From the NCBI GenBank assembly GCA_016716475.1, contig JADJWG010000001.1, positions 1,674,001-1,738,000 of the forward strand: 64,000 nucleotides of DNA, read 5' to 3'. A program made the position numbers and the translations under genes. Below the pieces are notes generated by a model. That model saw nothing but the letters and a program-made list of their open reading frames with translations, had not been told where the DNA came from and did no database searches. Positions 53,981 to 63,466 of the stretch are shown in pieces; the first letter of the stretch is position 1, and the number at the start of each line of letters is the position of its first letter. Source of the stretch: Phycisphaerales bacterium. GTDB taxonomy: Bacteria > Planctomycetota > Phycisphaerae > UBA1845 > Fen-1342.

Positions 53981-55300
53981 TCAGCGCGCCCCGGTTTCGA
54001 GGGCGGCCGCGCTGCACCCGACGGCACGAGCCCCATCAGGGGCGACGACATCGACCGCCGGCCGATCCTTGGCTGCCACGATGCCAACCCGGGACGGAAT
54101 ACTCTCTGGCTTACCGATGTTGGACAGCCAACTCAGCCGGATGAATCCGCCGGCGTCCGCGTGGTCAAAGCTGCTGGCCTCGAAGGTGGCCATCTCGTTT
54201 GTGAACATCGACGCCGGGTTCACGATGCGGACGACATGCGGCGTCGGCTCGAGCTGGATCGTGACGGTGCCGTTCAGCAGGGCCATCACCGCCCGGCCGG
54301 CGGCCGCGAGGATCCGGCACTGGTCGGAGAAGTACTCGCCGCGATAAATCGCGGTGCCGAAGGCCTCGCCGAGGCGGACATACTGATCGTAGGACGGCTT
54401 GTTCAGACACGTCCGCGCGAGATTGTCGACCGCCAGGTGCAGCAGCTTCGCGGCCGGATTGAGATACAACCCGCGTGATTTCACACCGGTGAAGCGGTTT
54501 TCGATGATCAGGTCCCAGGCCCAACTGGCACGCCGATACTGGTGGTTAAGCTGGTCCAGGATGGCCGGGAGATCGAGCGGCGCGCCGTGGAGTGCCACCG
54601 GCACGCCTCCCGCGAAAGTCACTTCGACGGTCGCCGGTCCCGGGCCGTAGCGGTTCTGCCACGCAAACGTCCCGGCGACCGCGGCGAGCACCTGGTCGAC
54701 GGGCACGAATTCGTCCGGGCGCTCGAGCGGGCCGCCTTCGATGCTGAGGTGCCAGAGGTTCTCGTCCAGACTGAAGTCTTTCTGCACGGCGAAATTGTCG
54801 TCGTAGCCCTTGCTCTTCAGGTAATTCACGAGGTCAAGCCGCCCGCCGAACTGCCACGACTTCCACGGTGCGAGGATCGGACACTCGGGCGCGAGTGAAC
54901 GATAGCCGAACTCGAACCGGATCTGGTCGTTGCCCTTGCCGGTGGCGCCGTGCACCAGCGTCGCCCCGCCGAGCTCACGGGCGCGTCGCACCTGCTCGGC
55001 GGCGATGAAGGGCCGCGCCAGGGCGGTTCCGAGGCGATAGGTGCCTTCGTAGGTCGCCGCGAGGCCGATGGCCAGCGGAAGGAGCGACTCGAACATCGCC
55101 GGCTTCGCATCGCGGACGCACGCGGAAGCAGCGCCGAACCGGAGGGCCTTGGCACACAGGCCGGCGAGGTCTTCCTCCTGCCCGACGTCCACGAGGACGC
55201 AGTGAATCTCGTAGCCCTGTTCGGCCAGCCAGGGCACCATGGCCGAGGTATCCAGACCGCCGGAATACGCCAGCACACACTTCTTCGCCTTACCGCTCAC
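53981..55300 (-). CDS. argG: Argininosuccinate synthase
   Basis: 439 residues from ATG at 55300, slightly longer than the usual 400-410. The ATP loop is VLAYSGGLDTSAM; ATYEGTYRLGTALARPFIA, HGATGKGNDQIRFEFGY and KSRGLYLNPAAKLLHLAVDNL are the other landmarks. It joins citrulline and aspartate in arginine synthesis. argH is not adjacent. It is divergent from cas9, and its upstream region runs into the tracrRNA terminator. Confidence 0.95.
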   Translation of the reverse strand: MSGKAKKCVLAYSGGLDTSAMVPWLAEQGYEIHCVLVDVGQEEDLAGLCAKALRFGAASACVRDAKPAMFESLLPLAIGLAATYEGTYRLGTALARPFIAAEQVRRARELGGATLVHGATGKGNDQIRFEFGYRSLAPECPILAPWKSWQFGGRLDLVNYLKSKGYDDNFAVQKDFSLDENLWHLSIEGGPLERPDEFVPVDQVLAAVAGTFAWQNRYGPGPATVEVTFAGGVPVALHGAPLDLPAILDQLNHQYRRASWAWDLIIENRFTGVKSRGLYLNPAAKLLHLAVDNLARTCLNKPSYDQYVRLGEAFGTAIYRGEYFSDQCRILAAAGRAVMALLNGTVTIQLEPTPHVVRIVNPASMFTNEMATFEASSFDHADAGGFIRLSWLSNIGKPESIPSRVGIVAAKDRPAVDVVAPDGARAVGCSAAALETGAR

Positions 55301-55528
55301 GCTTGTCTCCCAAACAGGTTGCGAGCCGGCGCCGGATCGCGACCGGCGTCGTGCGGTTTTCGGGGCCAGTCAGCTCCGGGTTGATCGTGTCGCCACCGAC
55401 ATCGAACCCGTAAGTCGATTGTTTACAACTTGTTAGGCCAACCAGAGACACCAATTCTTTCACACAATATGCCCGCCACAGTGGGACGGGTAGTGCACGA
55501 AGTCATCCAATATTGACAGTCCAACAAC

Positions 55529-55630
55529 AAAAAAGCCGCAGGCCGTTTGTGCGGGCTGCGGCGGTCGCCTTTCGGCGGTGCCTGCGATTTCTCTTGTTGC
55601 GTGAAATCGCGGGCCGGAGTCGGTTACACT
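55529..55630 (-). ncRNA. tracrRNA of the type II-C CRISPR system (predicted)
   Basis: About 102 nt on the minus strand. It starts with an anti-repeat (55630 down to 55596) that matches the array repeat sequence read on plus, so it pairs with minus-strand crRNA: the first about 12 and the last 5 positions agree exactly, with a bulged middle and one base shorter than the repeat. Downstream come a small stem CGCC/GGCG with a GAAA loop (55577-55566), then a strong stem GCCGCAG/CTGCGGC (55562-55535) and a run of six T (55534-55529), an intrinsic terminator. Not experimentally shown; duplex and hairpins are read directly from the sequence. Confidence 0.88.
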
Positions 55631-55636
55631 GTATCT

Positions 55637-55665
55637 AGTATAACCCTGAGACTTGGGGCCATCAA
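55637..55665 (-). promoter_or_regulatory. tracrRNA promoter
   Basis: Minus strand TTGATG (55665-55660), exactly 17 bp, then TATACT (55642-55637). Predicted start at about 55630, the first base of the anti-repeat. A plus-strand TATAAC overlaps the same spot (55639-55644), so cas9 and tracrRNA may share a divergent promoter zone. Confidence 0.75.
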
Positions 55666-55684
55666 GCCAAGAGGGGTCACAGTG

Positions 55685-58600
55685 ATGAAACGGCATGTTC
55701 TTGGATTTGACATCGGTTCAAATTCGGTTGGTTCAGCGTGGATCGACCGTGAGACCGGTCGGGTGGTCACTGGGATCTCGGTCTTCCCTGCTGGTGTGGA
55801 AGAATCCGACGAGAAGCGCGGCGATCCGAAAAATGCAAAACGGCGCATGTGTCGACGAGCGCGGATTACGCTTGCTCGCCGGGCCGAACGTAAGCGGCTA
55901 TTGCGACTGAAGCTAATCGAAGCCGGCCTCCTACCCATAACCGTGGCCAAGTTCGGGGCATTACTCGAGAAGTCGGATCCCTGGGAGCTTCGGCGCAAGG
56001 GCCTCGACAGCCCGCTGACGCCATTTGAATTTGGCCGTGCATTGCTGCACCTCGCGCAGAGGCGTGGGGCGCTCGGCCTGAACATAAGTGCAGGAGAACT
56101 GGGTGATGAGTCGACAGATAACGACGAGGGGGACGAGGGGAAGGTCAAGCAGGGCATTGGGAGAGTAAGGACGCAGATGCTTGGCAAGAATGCCCGTACC
56201 TTCGGTGAGTTCATCGCAATGGTGCGCGCTGAACGGGTCACGCCCATTACCACCGATGACAAACGTCCGGCAGGCATGCGCAACGGCCCACGAGAGTGGC
56301 GGAAACCTGTTCGGAACAGGGCGGCCTCCTACGAGCACTGCGCTGACCGAATGATGATTCGTGACGAGTTCGCGCGGTTGTGGGACCGCCAGTGTGAACT
56401 CGGTGGCGAAACAGCGAAGCTCCTGACGGCAGACCTGCGAAAGGCGCTTGACGACGAATCTGGTGACATGCACTGGCGTCATAGAGGGCTTCTGTTCGGT
56501 CAACGTCGTCAGTCATGGGATCTCGGAACACTGGGACGTTGCGTGCTACACCCGGAGGATAGATGTGTCCCGCACGCGGACATGTACGCTTCTCGCTACC
56601 TTGTCGTCGAAACGGTGAACAACCTCAAGGTCATCGAGCGCGGCAAGGAAGCGCGGCCACTGACTCCCCGAGGAGCGCGAGAAGATCAAGGCGTATCTCA
56701 GCGGCCCGCTGGGAACGGAGAAGGGCCGTAAGAGAAAGGGCGATACCGCGCCGCCGCCCGACCGGCCCAAGCGGACGGTCAGCGTGACCGCCCTGCGAGA
56801 TATAATGGGCTGGGGGCGGATCTCCAAGACAGCCCAATTCCGCTTCAACATTGAGAATGACGAGGAGCGAACAATCAACACGGACTGGTTCAGCCGTGAG
56901 ATCATCCATGGAGTAGTGACGTCAGATGTGTGGGCGTTGATGCCGCACACGATACGCGAAGGCCTGAACCGCGCCATCCTAAAATTCGACCCCGCTCAGG
57001 AGGAGGACGCGACGCGACTTGCGGCGGGCGCAATGAACTGGGCCGGCCTCAGTCATTCCCAGGCAGACGCACTTGTTGCGGCGTGGAGACGCCGCCCGAA
57101 ACCCGATGCCAAGCGACTGAGCATGAGCCGCCGTGCCGTTCGGAATCTGCTCGAGGTCATGGATCGACCTGAGCCGTGGCCGAACCCGAGAAGCCAGACA
57201 GGGTATCGCTGGGTGACGCAGATCGAAGCTCGCATGTTGATTGCGGAAGCCCCTGATTTTATGGACGTTACGACAGGCGAACCATTGGACGACACAACGC
57301 GCCGCCGCTACGCCACGGGCGCGAAAGGGGCTACGGCTAGCGATCGCTATTACATTCGCCAGGAGAAGCACTGGCTTAAAGACGCGCAGGGTCGTAGCAT
57401 CTGCGACGAAAATGGCGAGCCGCTTGCTGAACCGCCGCCTGCCCCGCTCGTGAGCAACCCGGTGGTACGCAAAGCGATTCATGAGGTGCGCCGACACTTG
57501 GTCGAGTACCTGATGGTTTTTCGTCAGAGGCCCGACGAGGTGTACATCGAGCTTGCCCGTGAGGCGCGCATGGGGAAGGTGAATGCCGATCGTCTTCTTT
57601 TCAGAAACCGACTTCGCAATCGCATACGCAATGAGATCGTCCACGAGTTCGGATTGGATGCCCAGACATCAACGCAGCAACGCGCTGCACTCAGTCGAGT
57701 AGTCCTGTGTGTTCAGCAGGGCGGCGTATGTCCCCTTTGCGGAAAGGCCGGGCTCACGCCACGCCAGGCATCTGTTGGTGATGACTGCGAAGTGGCGCAC
57801 ATCATTCCTCGTGGCAGCGGGGGACACAACGGGCTCGCGAACATCGTACTCGCCCATACCAAATGCAATCGGGACATGGGTCGCCGGACGCCGCGGGAGT
57901 TCTGGGCGTCCACACTCACGAACGGGCTCGATGAGGGATTGGTGTGGATTGAGGGAATTTACCGGGATATCGAACGTCCCCGGTACTCCGAATTGAGGAG
58001 CACGACGGGAGTTGCGCTCTGGTTGTGCTACTTCACAAAAAGGGATGACGTAACCAAGATCGAGCAGTTCAAGAAAGACATTAAAGATATCCAGGAAATG
58101 ACGTTTCGCCAGGAGGCCGCCACGAAGTACGCGACGCGCCAAATGATGAGCTATATTGCGGATGCCCTTTATGGTGGAAAAGGGCTTCCGGAACGCAGTG
58201 TGGGCAGCATGTCGGTTGACAATGCTAGGAGAATCTTTGCGACTGACGGAATCTGGACGAGTCGTTTGCGTCGTGAGTGGGGGCTGTTCTTTGACCCTCA
58301 CTCCAAACGCACTCATGGAATTGGAAGTAACGAGGAGCATGCTCGTAAGGAGAAGGATCGCGGAGACCACCGCCACCACGCGATCGACGCCGTTGTCATC
58401 GCACTCTGTACGCGCCAAGTTCAGATCGCATGGGAAGAGCGCGAGAAAACTGCCGACCGAGACGGGGTCAATACAGCGGACGAGCAGGCGTTGGATCAAT
58501 ATCGGCGCCTGTGTCCGCTCGACCTGCCTAGGCCGTTCAAGTCCCGCGAGGAACTGCGGGAGGTCATTCGAACGACGGTCTTCGGCAACAATGAGAGCGA

Positions 58601-59777
58601 GAGACCGGTATGCCACCGGCCAGTGAAACGTAAGCTGATTGGTGCTCTGCACGAAGAAACGCTATTCGGCCCTGTCCTTGACCGCACAGGGAAGCTGACG
58701 GGCACATTCACAGCGAGGAAGAGTGTGCTCGCGCTTAAGCCAGATCATTTGCGTATGCCGCGGCCGGAGACCGAAGAGGAGGCGATCAAACGGCTCGCAA
58801 ACCGGCGAATGAGCGAGAAGGGCGTTAACGAGCGAACGGCCCGCAAGTGGGCACGGGACGTAGTTTCATCTGCCGGCTTCTGTCCGGCGCTGGTCGATCC
58901 GCCTCCGGAAAAGAGCGGTATTATCCGAGATCGCGCCCTGCGCGCCCGACTTCGGGAATGTCTCGAACAAGCCAAGCTCGATCCTGACAACTTCACACCT
59001 AACCAATTGAAGAAGATTCTTGAAGACAATAGGAACCAAGGTCATGAGAGGAAGTGGCCCCTCTGCCACAAATCAGGAGTTCCCATTCGTTCCGTGATTC
59101 TGTTGCGCACCATGAGTAATCCCGTCGTCGTGGCTCGCAAGCGGCCGGATTACACGACTGGGCACATGGTGAAGGACGAAACTTGTTCCTCGTTGCGTGC
59201 CTACGTTGGTGGTAACAACCATCATATCGAAATTCGCGTTAGCGCCACGGGGAAGTGGTCCGGTGCCGTAGTCTCTGCATTTGAAGCTTCACAACGCAAT
59301 GTCGCCCGGTTGCAAGCTTTGCGGGATGCGGGCATCCCCAAATCGTGCGAGCTTCGAAATCTGTCCGTAACAGACCGAAGGAAATTCAGATCTCAGATTC
59401 GTGCAATTGAACTCTCCCATCCGCTGGTCGACCGGCGTTATGACGACGCCATGGGCGGTCAATTCGTGATGAGTCTCTGCGAAGGTGAGATGCTCTTCAT
59501 GAAGCACAAGCAAACAGGCGAAGTCGGTTACTTCGTAGTCGCCAAGCTCGACCGGAGCGCATCAGGCTCTGATCGCATTGTGCTGGTACCGCATTGGGAC
59601 GCACGTGCCGCGACGGAACGTAAAGACGCTGAGGGTAGGAAAGTTACCGACTCCAAACGCAACCAGTTTGCTGTAACGCCTGCGGATCTCCAGTCACTTG
59701 CTCCACCAGACCACAACCACGCGGTGAAGGTTCGGGTAACGCCGCTGGGGAACGTGCAGATTCTGAACCGGGACTGA
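55685..59777 (+). CDS. cas9: Cas9 (type II-C), interrupted by a +1 frameshift
   Basis: ATG at 55685, with GAGGGG nine bases upstream (GTG at 55682 is also possible). RuvC-I has Asp9 in GFDIGSNSVGSAW. The arginine-rich bridge helix (KNAKRRMCRRARITLARRAERKRLL) follows at about 50-75. The first frame stops at 56731, but the Cas9 sequence continues (TPEEREKIKAYL) if one C of the CCCC at 56666-56669 is removed; the corrected product is about 1363 residues. RuvC-II Glu is about residue 622 (VYIELARE). HNH: zinc pair CPLC (about 682-685), His705 in CEVAHIIPR, Asn719 and Asn728; the usual Asp before His is Ala704. RuvC-III is DHRHHAIDA (His897-Asp901). Followed by cas1 after 50 bases. Real inactivation, consensus error or recoding are all possible. 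Confidence 0.93.
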
Positions 59778-59827
59778 AGCCAAGCGCGTGTGACTGCCGA
59801 TAATCCCGGCGCCGGGTGGCGGTCACC

Positions 59828-60790
59828 ATGATCAAACGCACCGTCGAAATCTCCCAGCACCCTGCCCACCTGACGGTCCGCGACGGTCAGTTGCTCATCC
59901 TGCGCAAGGACGAGCCCCCCCAACGCCTGCCCGCCCAACCCCCCGAGCTCGTGGCCGCGATCCCCTGCGAGGATCTGGGCGTTCTGCTGGTGGAACACAC
60001 TGGCTGCACCTACTCCCACGCCGCGCTTGTGCAGCTTCTGCGCTGTGGCGTCGCGACCGTGATCTGCGGCCAGGATCATCTTCCCGCCGGCATGCTGTTG
60101 CCGTTCAGCGAGCACGCCGAAGTGGTGCGGCGCCTGCGCCTCCAGCTTGCGATCCGCGCCCCCCGGCGGAAAGGGCTGTGGAAGCAGATCGTGGCGGCCA
60201 AGGTCCGGGCCCAGGCCGCGAACCTGCCGCGCGGCTCGGCCGCGCGCACCCGGTTGCAGGTGCAGGCCCGCGCGGTGCGTTCGGGCGATCCGACCAACGT
60301 CGAGGCCCAGGCGGCCCGGGCCTACTGGGCGGCGTGGTTGACGGACATTCAGTGTGCCGACGGGTTTCGCCGGCTGCGGGACGGTCCGCCGCCCAACAAC
60401 CTGCTCAATTACGGCTACGCGGTCGTCCGCGCCGCCGTGGCCCGCGCCGTCGTCTCGGGCGGGCTGCTCCCGGCCATCGGGCTGAAGCACAGCCACCGGG
60501 CGAACTACTTCTGCCTCGCCGATGATCTGCTCGAGCCGCTGCGCCCGCTGGTCGATGCCCGCGTGCGGGAACTGGTGCGCGCCGGTGAAACGGAGCTGCA
60601 CCCCGGGGCGAAGCGCGCCCTGCTCGAAGTCCTCGTGCAAAGGGTCCGCACGGGCGGCGAGCACGGGCCTCTGCTGGTGGCGCTGCCCGGTTACGTGGCT
60701 TCGCTGGTGCGCTGCTTGGAAGGTAATGCGAAACGGCTTGAAATCCCTGTGGCCGCCGAGAGTGCTGCGGACACCGAGCCCATCCTGTGA
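59828..60790 (+). CDS. cas1: CRISPR-associated endonuclease Cas1 (type II)
   Basis: 320 residues from ATG at 59828; GTG at 59816 would add four. The integrase of spacer acquisition. The conserved active-site set is Glu about 159 (NVEAQAARAYW), His about 221 in GLKHSHRANYF and Asp about 232-233 in LADDLLEPLRPLVD. The helical segment LLNYGYAVVRAAVARAVVSGGLLPAIGLKHSHR is the Cas1 signature. The stop overlaps the cas2 start by four bases (GTGA). Codon-level GC matches the housekeeping genes. Confidence 0.95.
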   Translation: MIKRTVEISQHPAHLTVRDGQLLILRKDEPPQRLPAQPPELVAAIPCEDLGVLLVEHTGCTYSHAALVQLLRCGVATVICGQDHLPAGMLLPFSEHAEVVRRLRLQLAIRAPRRKGLWKQIVAAKVRAQAANLPRGSAARTRLQVQARAVRSGDPTNVEAQAARAYWAAWLTDIQCADGFRRLRDGPPPNNLLNYGYAVVRAAVARAVVSGGLLPAIGLKHSHRANYFCLADDLLEPLRPLVDARVRELVRAGETELHPGAKRALLEVLVQRVRTGGEHGPLLVALPGYVASLVRCLEGNAKRLEIPVAAESAADTEPIL

Positions 60791-61113
60791 TTAGCGGGTA
60801 CCGCTGTATGTGGCTGGTGGCGATGTTCGACCTGCCCGTCGACACCCGGGAGGCGCGGCGGGCATATACCCAGTTTCGCAAAGCGCTGCTGAAGGACGGT
60901 TTCACCCGGATGCAGTTCTCAGTGTATATTCGCCACTGTGCCAGCGAGGAGAACAATGAGGTGCATGCGCAGCGCGTCCAGCGCGTCTTGCCCGATCATG
61001 GGGAGGTGCGCCTGTTGTCCATCACCGACAAGCAGTTCGAGCGGATGCGCATTTTCTGGGGGAAACTGCGTAAGCCGGCTGAACCGGCCCCGGCCCAACT
61101 CGAACTTTTCTAG
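60787..61113 (+). CDS. cas2: CRISPR-associated Cas2
   Basis: 108 residues from GTG at 60787, overlapping cas1; ATG at 60808 is an alternative that starts at MWLVAMFDLP. The beta1 strand ends with the metal Asp15 (MFDLPVDTREARRAY). The ferredoxin-like core includes FTRMQFSVYIRHC and GEVRLLSITDKQFERMRIF. It forms the Cas1-Cas2 integration complex. The first repeat follows 48 bases after the stop. No csn2 or cas4 is present, hence type II-C. Confidence 0.93.
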   Translation: MISGYRCMWLVAMFDLPVDTREARRAYTQFRKALLKDGFTRMQFSVYIRHCASEENNEVHAQRVQRVLPDHGEVRLLSITDKQFERMRIFWGKLRKPAEPAPAQLELF

Positions 61114-61161
61114 CGCATTCTCACCGCAACTGCCGCAGAAGCCGCGAGTTACAGGGTCAGG

Positions 61162-62761
61162 AGTGTAACCGACCCCAGCCCGCGAGCAACCCGCAAACGT
61201 CGGATCGCAACCGGGAGTGTAACCACCCCAGCCCGCGAGCAACCGCACCGGGGGCGGGGGCGCGGGGGGGCAGAGTGTAACCGACCCCAGCCCGCGAGCA
61301 ACCCGCAACTCAAGGACTGCCAAGGCGTCCATCGCGGAGAGTGTAACCGACCCCAGCCCGCGAGCAACCCGCAACCTTGTGCGAGTGCGGCGGGTTCCCG
61401 GGCCGAGTGTAACCGACCCCAGCCCGCGAGCAACCCGCAACTACACAGCCACAGTACCGGCGCCGTCGCAAAGTGTAACCGACCCCAGCCCGCGAGCAAC
61501 CCGCAACCGAACTATCGCAGGACATGGATTGGCACTCAGTGTAACCGACCCCAGCCCGCGAGCAACCCGCAACCCCAAGCGGGTTACACAGACACGGGGC
61601 GTTAGTGTAACCGACCCCAGCCCGCGAGCAACCCGCAACCAGTGCGCTCTGTGCGCCTTCGCAGCAGTCAGTGTAACCGACCCCAGCCCGCGAGCAACCC
61701 GCAACTGTTCGCAGCGAACATCGCGTCAACCGAGCAGTGTAACCGACCCCAGCCCGCGAGCAACCCGCAACGGTCACCGTGGCCGGAATTCAGTCGATCT
61801 AAGTGTAACCGACCCCAGCCCGCGAGCAACCCGCAACGGCGGATTGCGACCTGTCCGCGCTGCGGGCAGTGTAACCGACCCCAGCCCGCGAGCAACCCGC
61901 AACCTGGCCGAGCTGTACGAGGACGACGGCCGCGAGTGTAACCGACCCCAGCCCGCGAGCAACCCGCAACTATGGATCGCAACGGGGACGGGGTGGTCGA
62001 AGTGTAACCGACCCCAGCCCGCGAGCAACCCGCAACTCGGCGGGCATCCGCTCCGTAGGCCCGCGCAGTGTAACCGACCCCAGCCCGCGAGCAACCCGCA
62101 ACGCTCCTCCTCGTCGGTGTCGCGGCCGTCGTAGTGTAACCGACCCCAGCCCGCGAGCAACCCGCAACTGGTCGACGACGACTGCCGCAGTCCCGCGGAG
62201 TGTAACCGACCCCAGCCCGCGAGCAACCCGCAACTGCGAGGTGCATCACCCCCATCGCCGCCAGAGTGTAACCGACCCCAGCCCGCGAGCAACCCGCAAC
62301 TACGAGTCGTCGGTCTCGATCGTCCCCGTGAGTGTAACCGACCCCAGCCCGCGAGCAACCCGCAACAACGGGTATTGACGGCCGTGCGGGCGGCGAAGTG
62401 TAACCGACCCCAGCCCGCGAGCAACCCGCAACTGCCGGTGATCGTCAGCGACGCGACGCGCAGTGTAACCGACCCCAGCCCGCGAGCAACCCGCAACTGC
62501 AGATCGACCACCCCGTCCCCGTTGCGAAGTGTAACCGACCCCAGCCCGCGAGCAACCCGCAACTCGGACTGGTCAGCCCAGCGCTGGGTCAGAAGTGTAA
62601 CCGACCCCAGCCCGCGAGCAACCCGCAACCTGTGTGACGTGCTGTATGCGCTCTGTCACAGTGTAACCGACCCCAGCCCGCGAGCAACCCGCAACGCCCC
62701 CAGCGGCCGGGCGAGAGTGATGCGGAGTGTAACCGACCCCAGCCCGCGAGCAAGCCGCGGC
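61162..62761 (-). CRISPR. CRISPR array, 25 repeats of 36 bp and 24 spacers
   Basis: Repeats start on the plus strand with AGTGTAACCGACCC and end with CCCGCAAC; on the minus (crRNA) strand they begin GTTGCGGG, as type II repeats do. Spacing is 66 bp with 30-bp spacers, except spacers of 31 (61904-61934) and 29 (62433-62461). The left end is irregular: spacer 1 has 18 bases, repeat 2 (61216-61248) has lost three bases, and spacer 2 has 25 G-rich bases. The last repeat, 62726-62761, has a changed outer end (GCAAGCCGCGGC). Direction is set by the tracrRNA anti-repeat, giving transcription from 62.7 kb toward cas2. The leader side is unclear. The repeats make many false reading frames. Confidence 0.97.
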
Positions 62762-63102
62762 CGGACAAGGGGTGCGGGGGGGGGGGGGGCACTTTCCGGT
62801 CCACAATCGGAGCGCGGACATGAACACACCTCAACGCACACGGAACCACAGTCCAGCAGCGAATTCTCCCCCGAATCGGCGTGAGTGCGGGCCTTTACCC
62901 GCGCCAACCCTTGGGATACCATTCTGGGCTGCCGCAGTCGTGCCATCCGGCCCGCGCTGGTCGCCCGGGGTATCCCCTGGAGGCGGCGCGGAGTGGTTAC
63001 AGGGCGAGCATCCTTCGTACGAGGGGCTGGCCGCCGGGCAGGGACGGCTGCGTACGCTGGTGTGCCGGGTGTTTCCCACCCGCGCCTGGTGGTACTGCAC
63101 GT
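62762..63102. other. Spacer region between CRISPR array and tRNA-Cys, with a 14-G tract
   Basis: About 340 bases without a supported gene. A run of 14 G lies at 62776-62789, just beyond the last degenerate repeat. No clear leader promoter was found on either strand. Confidence 0.5.
62776..62789. repeat. Homopolymer tract G14
   Basis: Fourteen G in a row, 14 bases outside the last CRISPR repeat. It is non-coding; such a tract is prone to slippage and to sequencing length error. Confidence 0.9.
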
Positions 63103-63176
63103 GGTGGCGTGCCCGAGTGGACTAAGGGAGCGGATTGCAAATCCGTTATTCGTGGGTTCGAATCCCACCGCCACCT
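63103..63176 (+). tRNA. tRNA-Cys (anticodon GCA)
   Basis: 74 bases. Acceptor GGTGGCG/CGCCACC with discriminator T, as expected for Cys. The anticodon loop TTGCAAA gives GCA, closed by GCGGA/TCCGT, and the T-arm is GTGGG-TTCGAAT-CCCAC. CCA not encoded. Confidence 0.93.
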
Positions 63177-63466
63177 TGCACCCATGTCACCGGGGGCCCA
63201 TTTCCACGCTCTTGTTTGGATGTGCCGGCAAAGAGTTGTTGCCGGCAGTGACTGCGGCCGAAGGGTGCTGCGCCGGTGTGTTGGGACGGGCTGCCGCCCA
63301 GGCGCAACCGCACACGCTCGCAGCGTGGACTGTCCGTTTCTGGCGAGCTTTCTCCCCGAATACTGCCGGTCACCCGGCGAATGCAATGCATGGCGACCCA
63401 GCCACAGCGCAGCCCGGCCGGGGCGCCGCGTCTTCCGATCCTGGGCGCGCCTGAGGAGTATGCACG

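Noticed and set aside
55547..55684. In-frame N-terminal extension of cas9 by 46 codons
   Set aside because: The extension includes the tracrRNA anti-repeat and its promoter. RuvC-I (FDIGSNS) lies at residue 8 from the ATG at 55685, the usual place.
56666..56669. Programmed frameshifting as the explanation of the split cas9
   Set aside because: CCCC is a weak slip site, with no stop codon close by, no Shine-Dalgarno stimulator at the right distance, and no strong downstream pseudoknot that I can see. Consensus error or mutation is simpler.
61640..62659. A 10-base identity between spacers 8 and 23 (TGCGCTCTGT)
   Set aside because: It is internal to both, on the same strand and the flanks differ at once; it does not fit an end-to-end overlap and could be chance.
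61310..62884. Several long reading frames in both directions across the CRISPR array, each with a repeating CSRAGVGYT, CGLLAGWGRLH or SVTDPSPRATRN pattern
   Set aside because: The pattern is the repeat itself translated with a 66-bp period, which is a multiple of three; these are not proteins.
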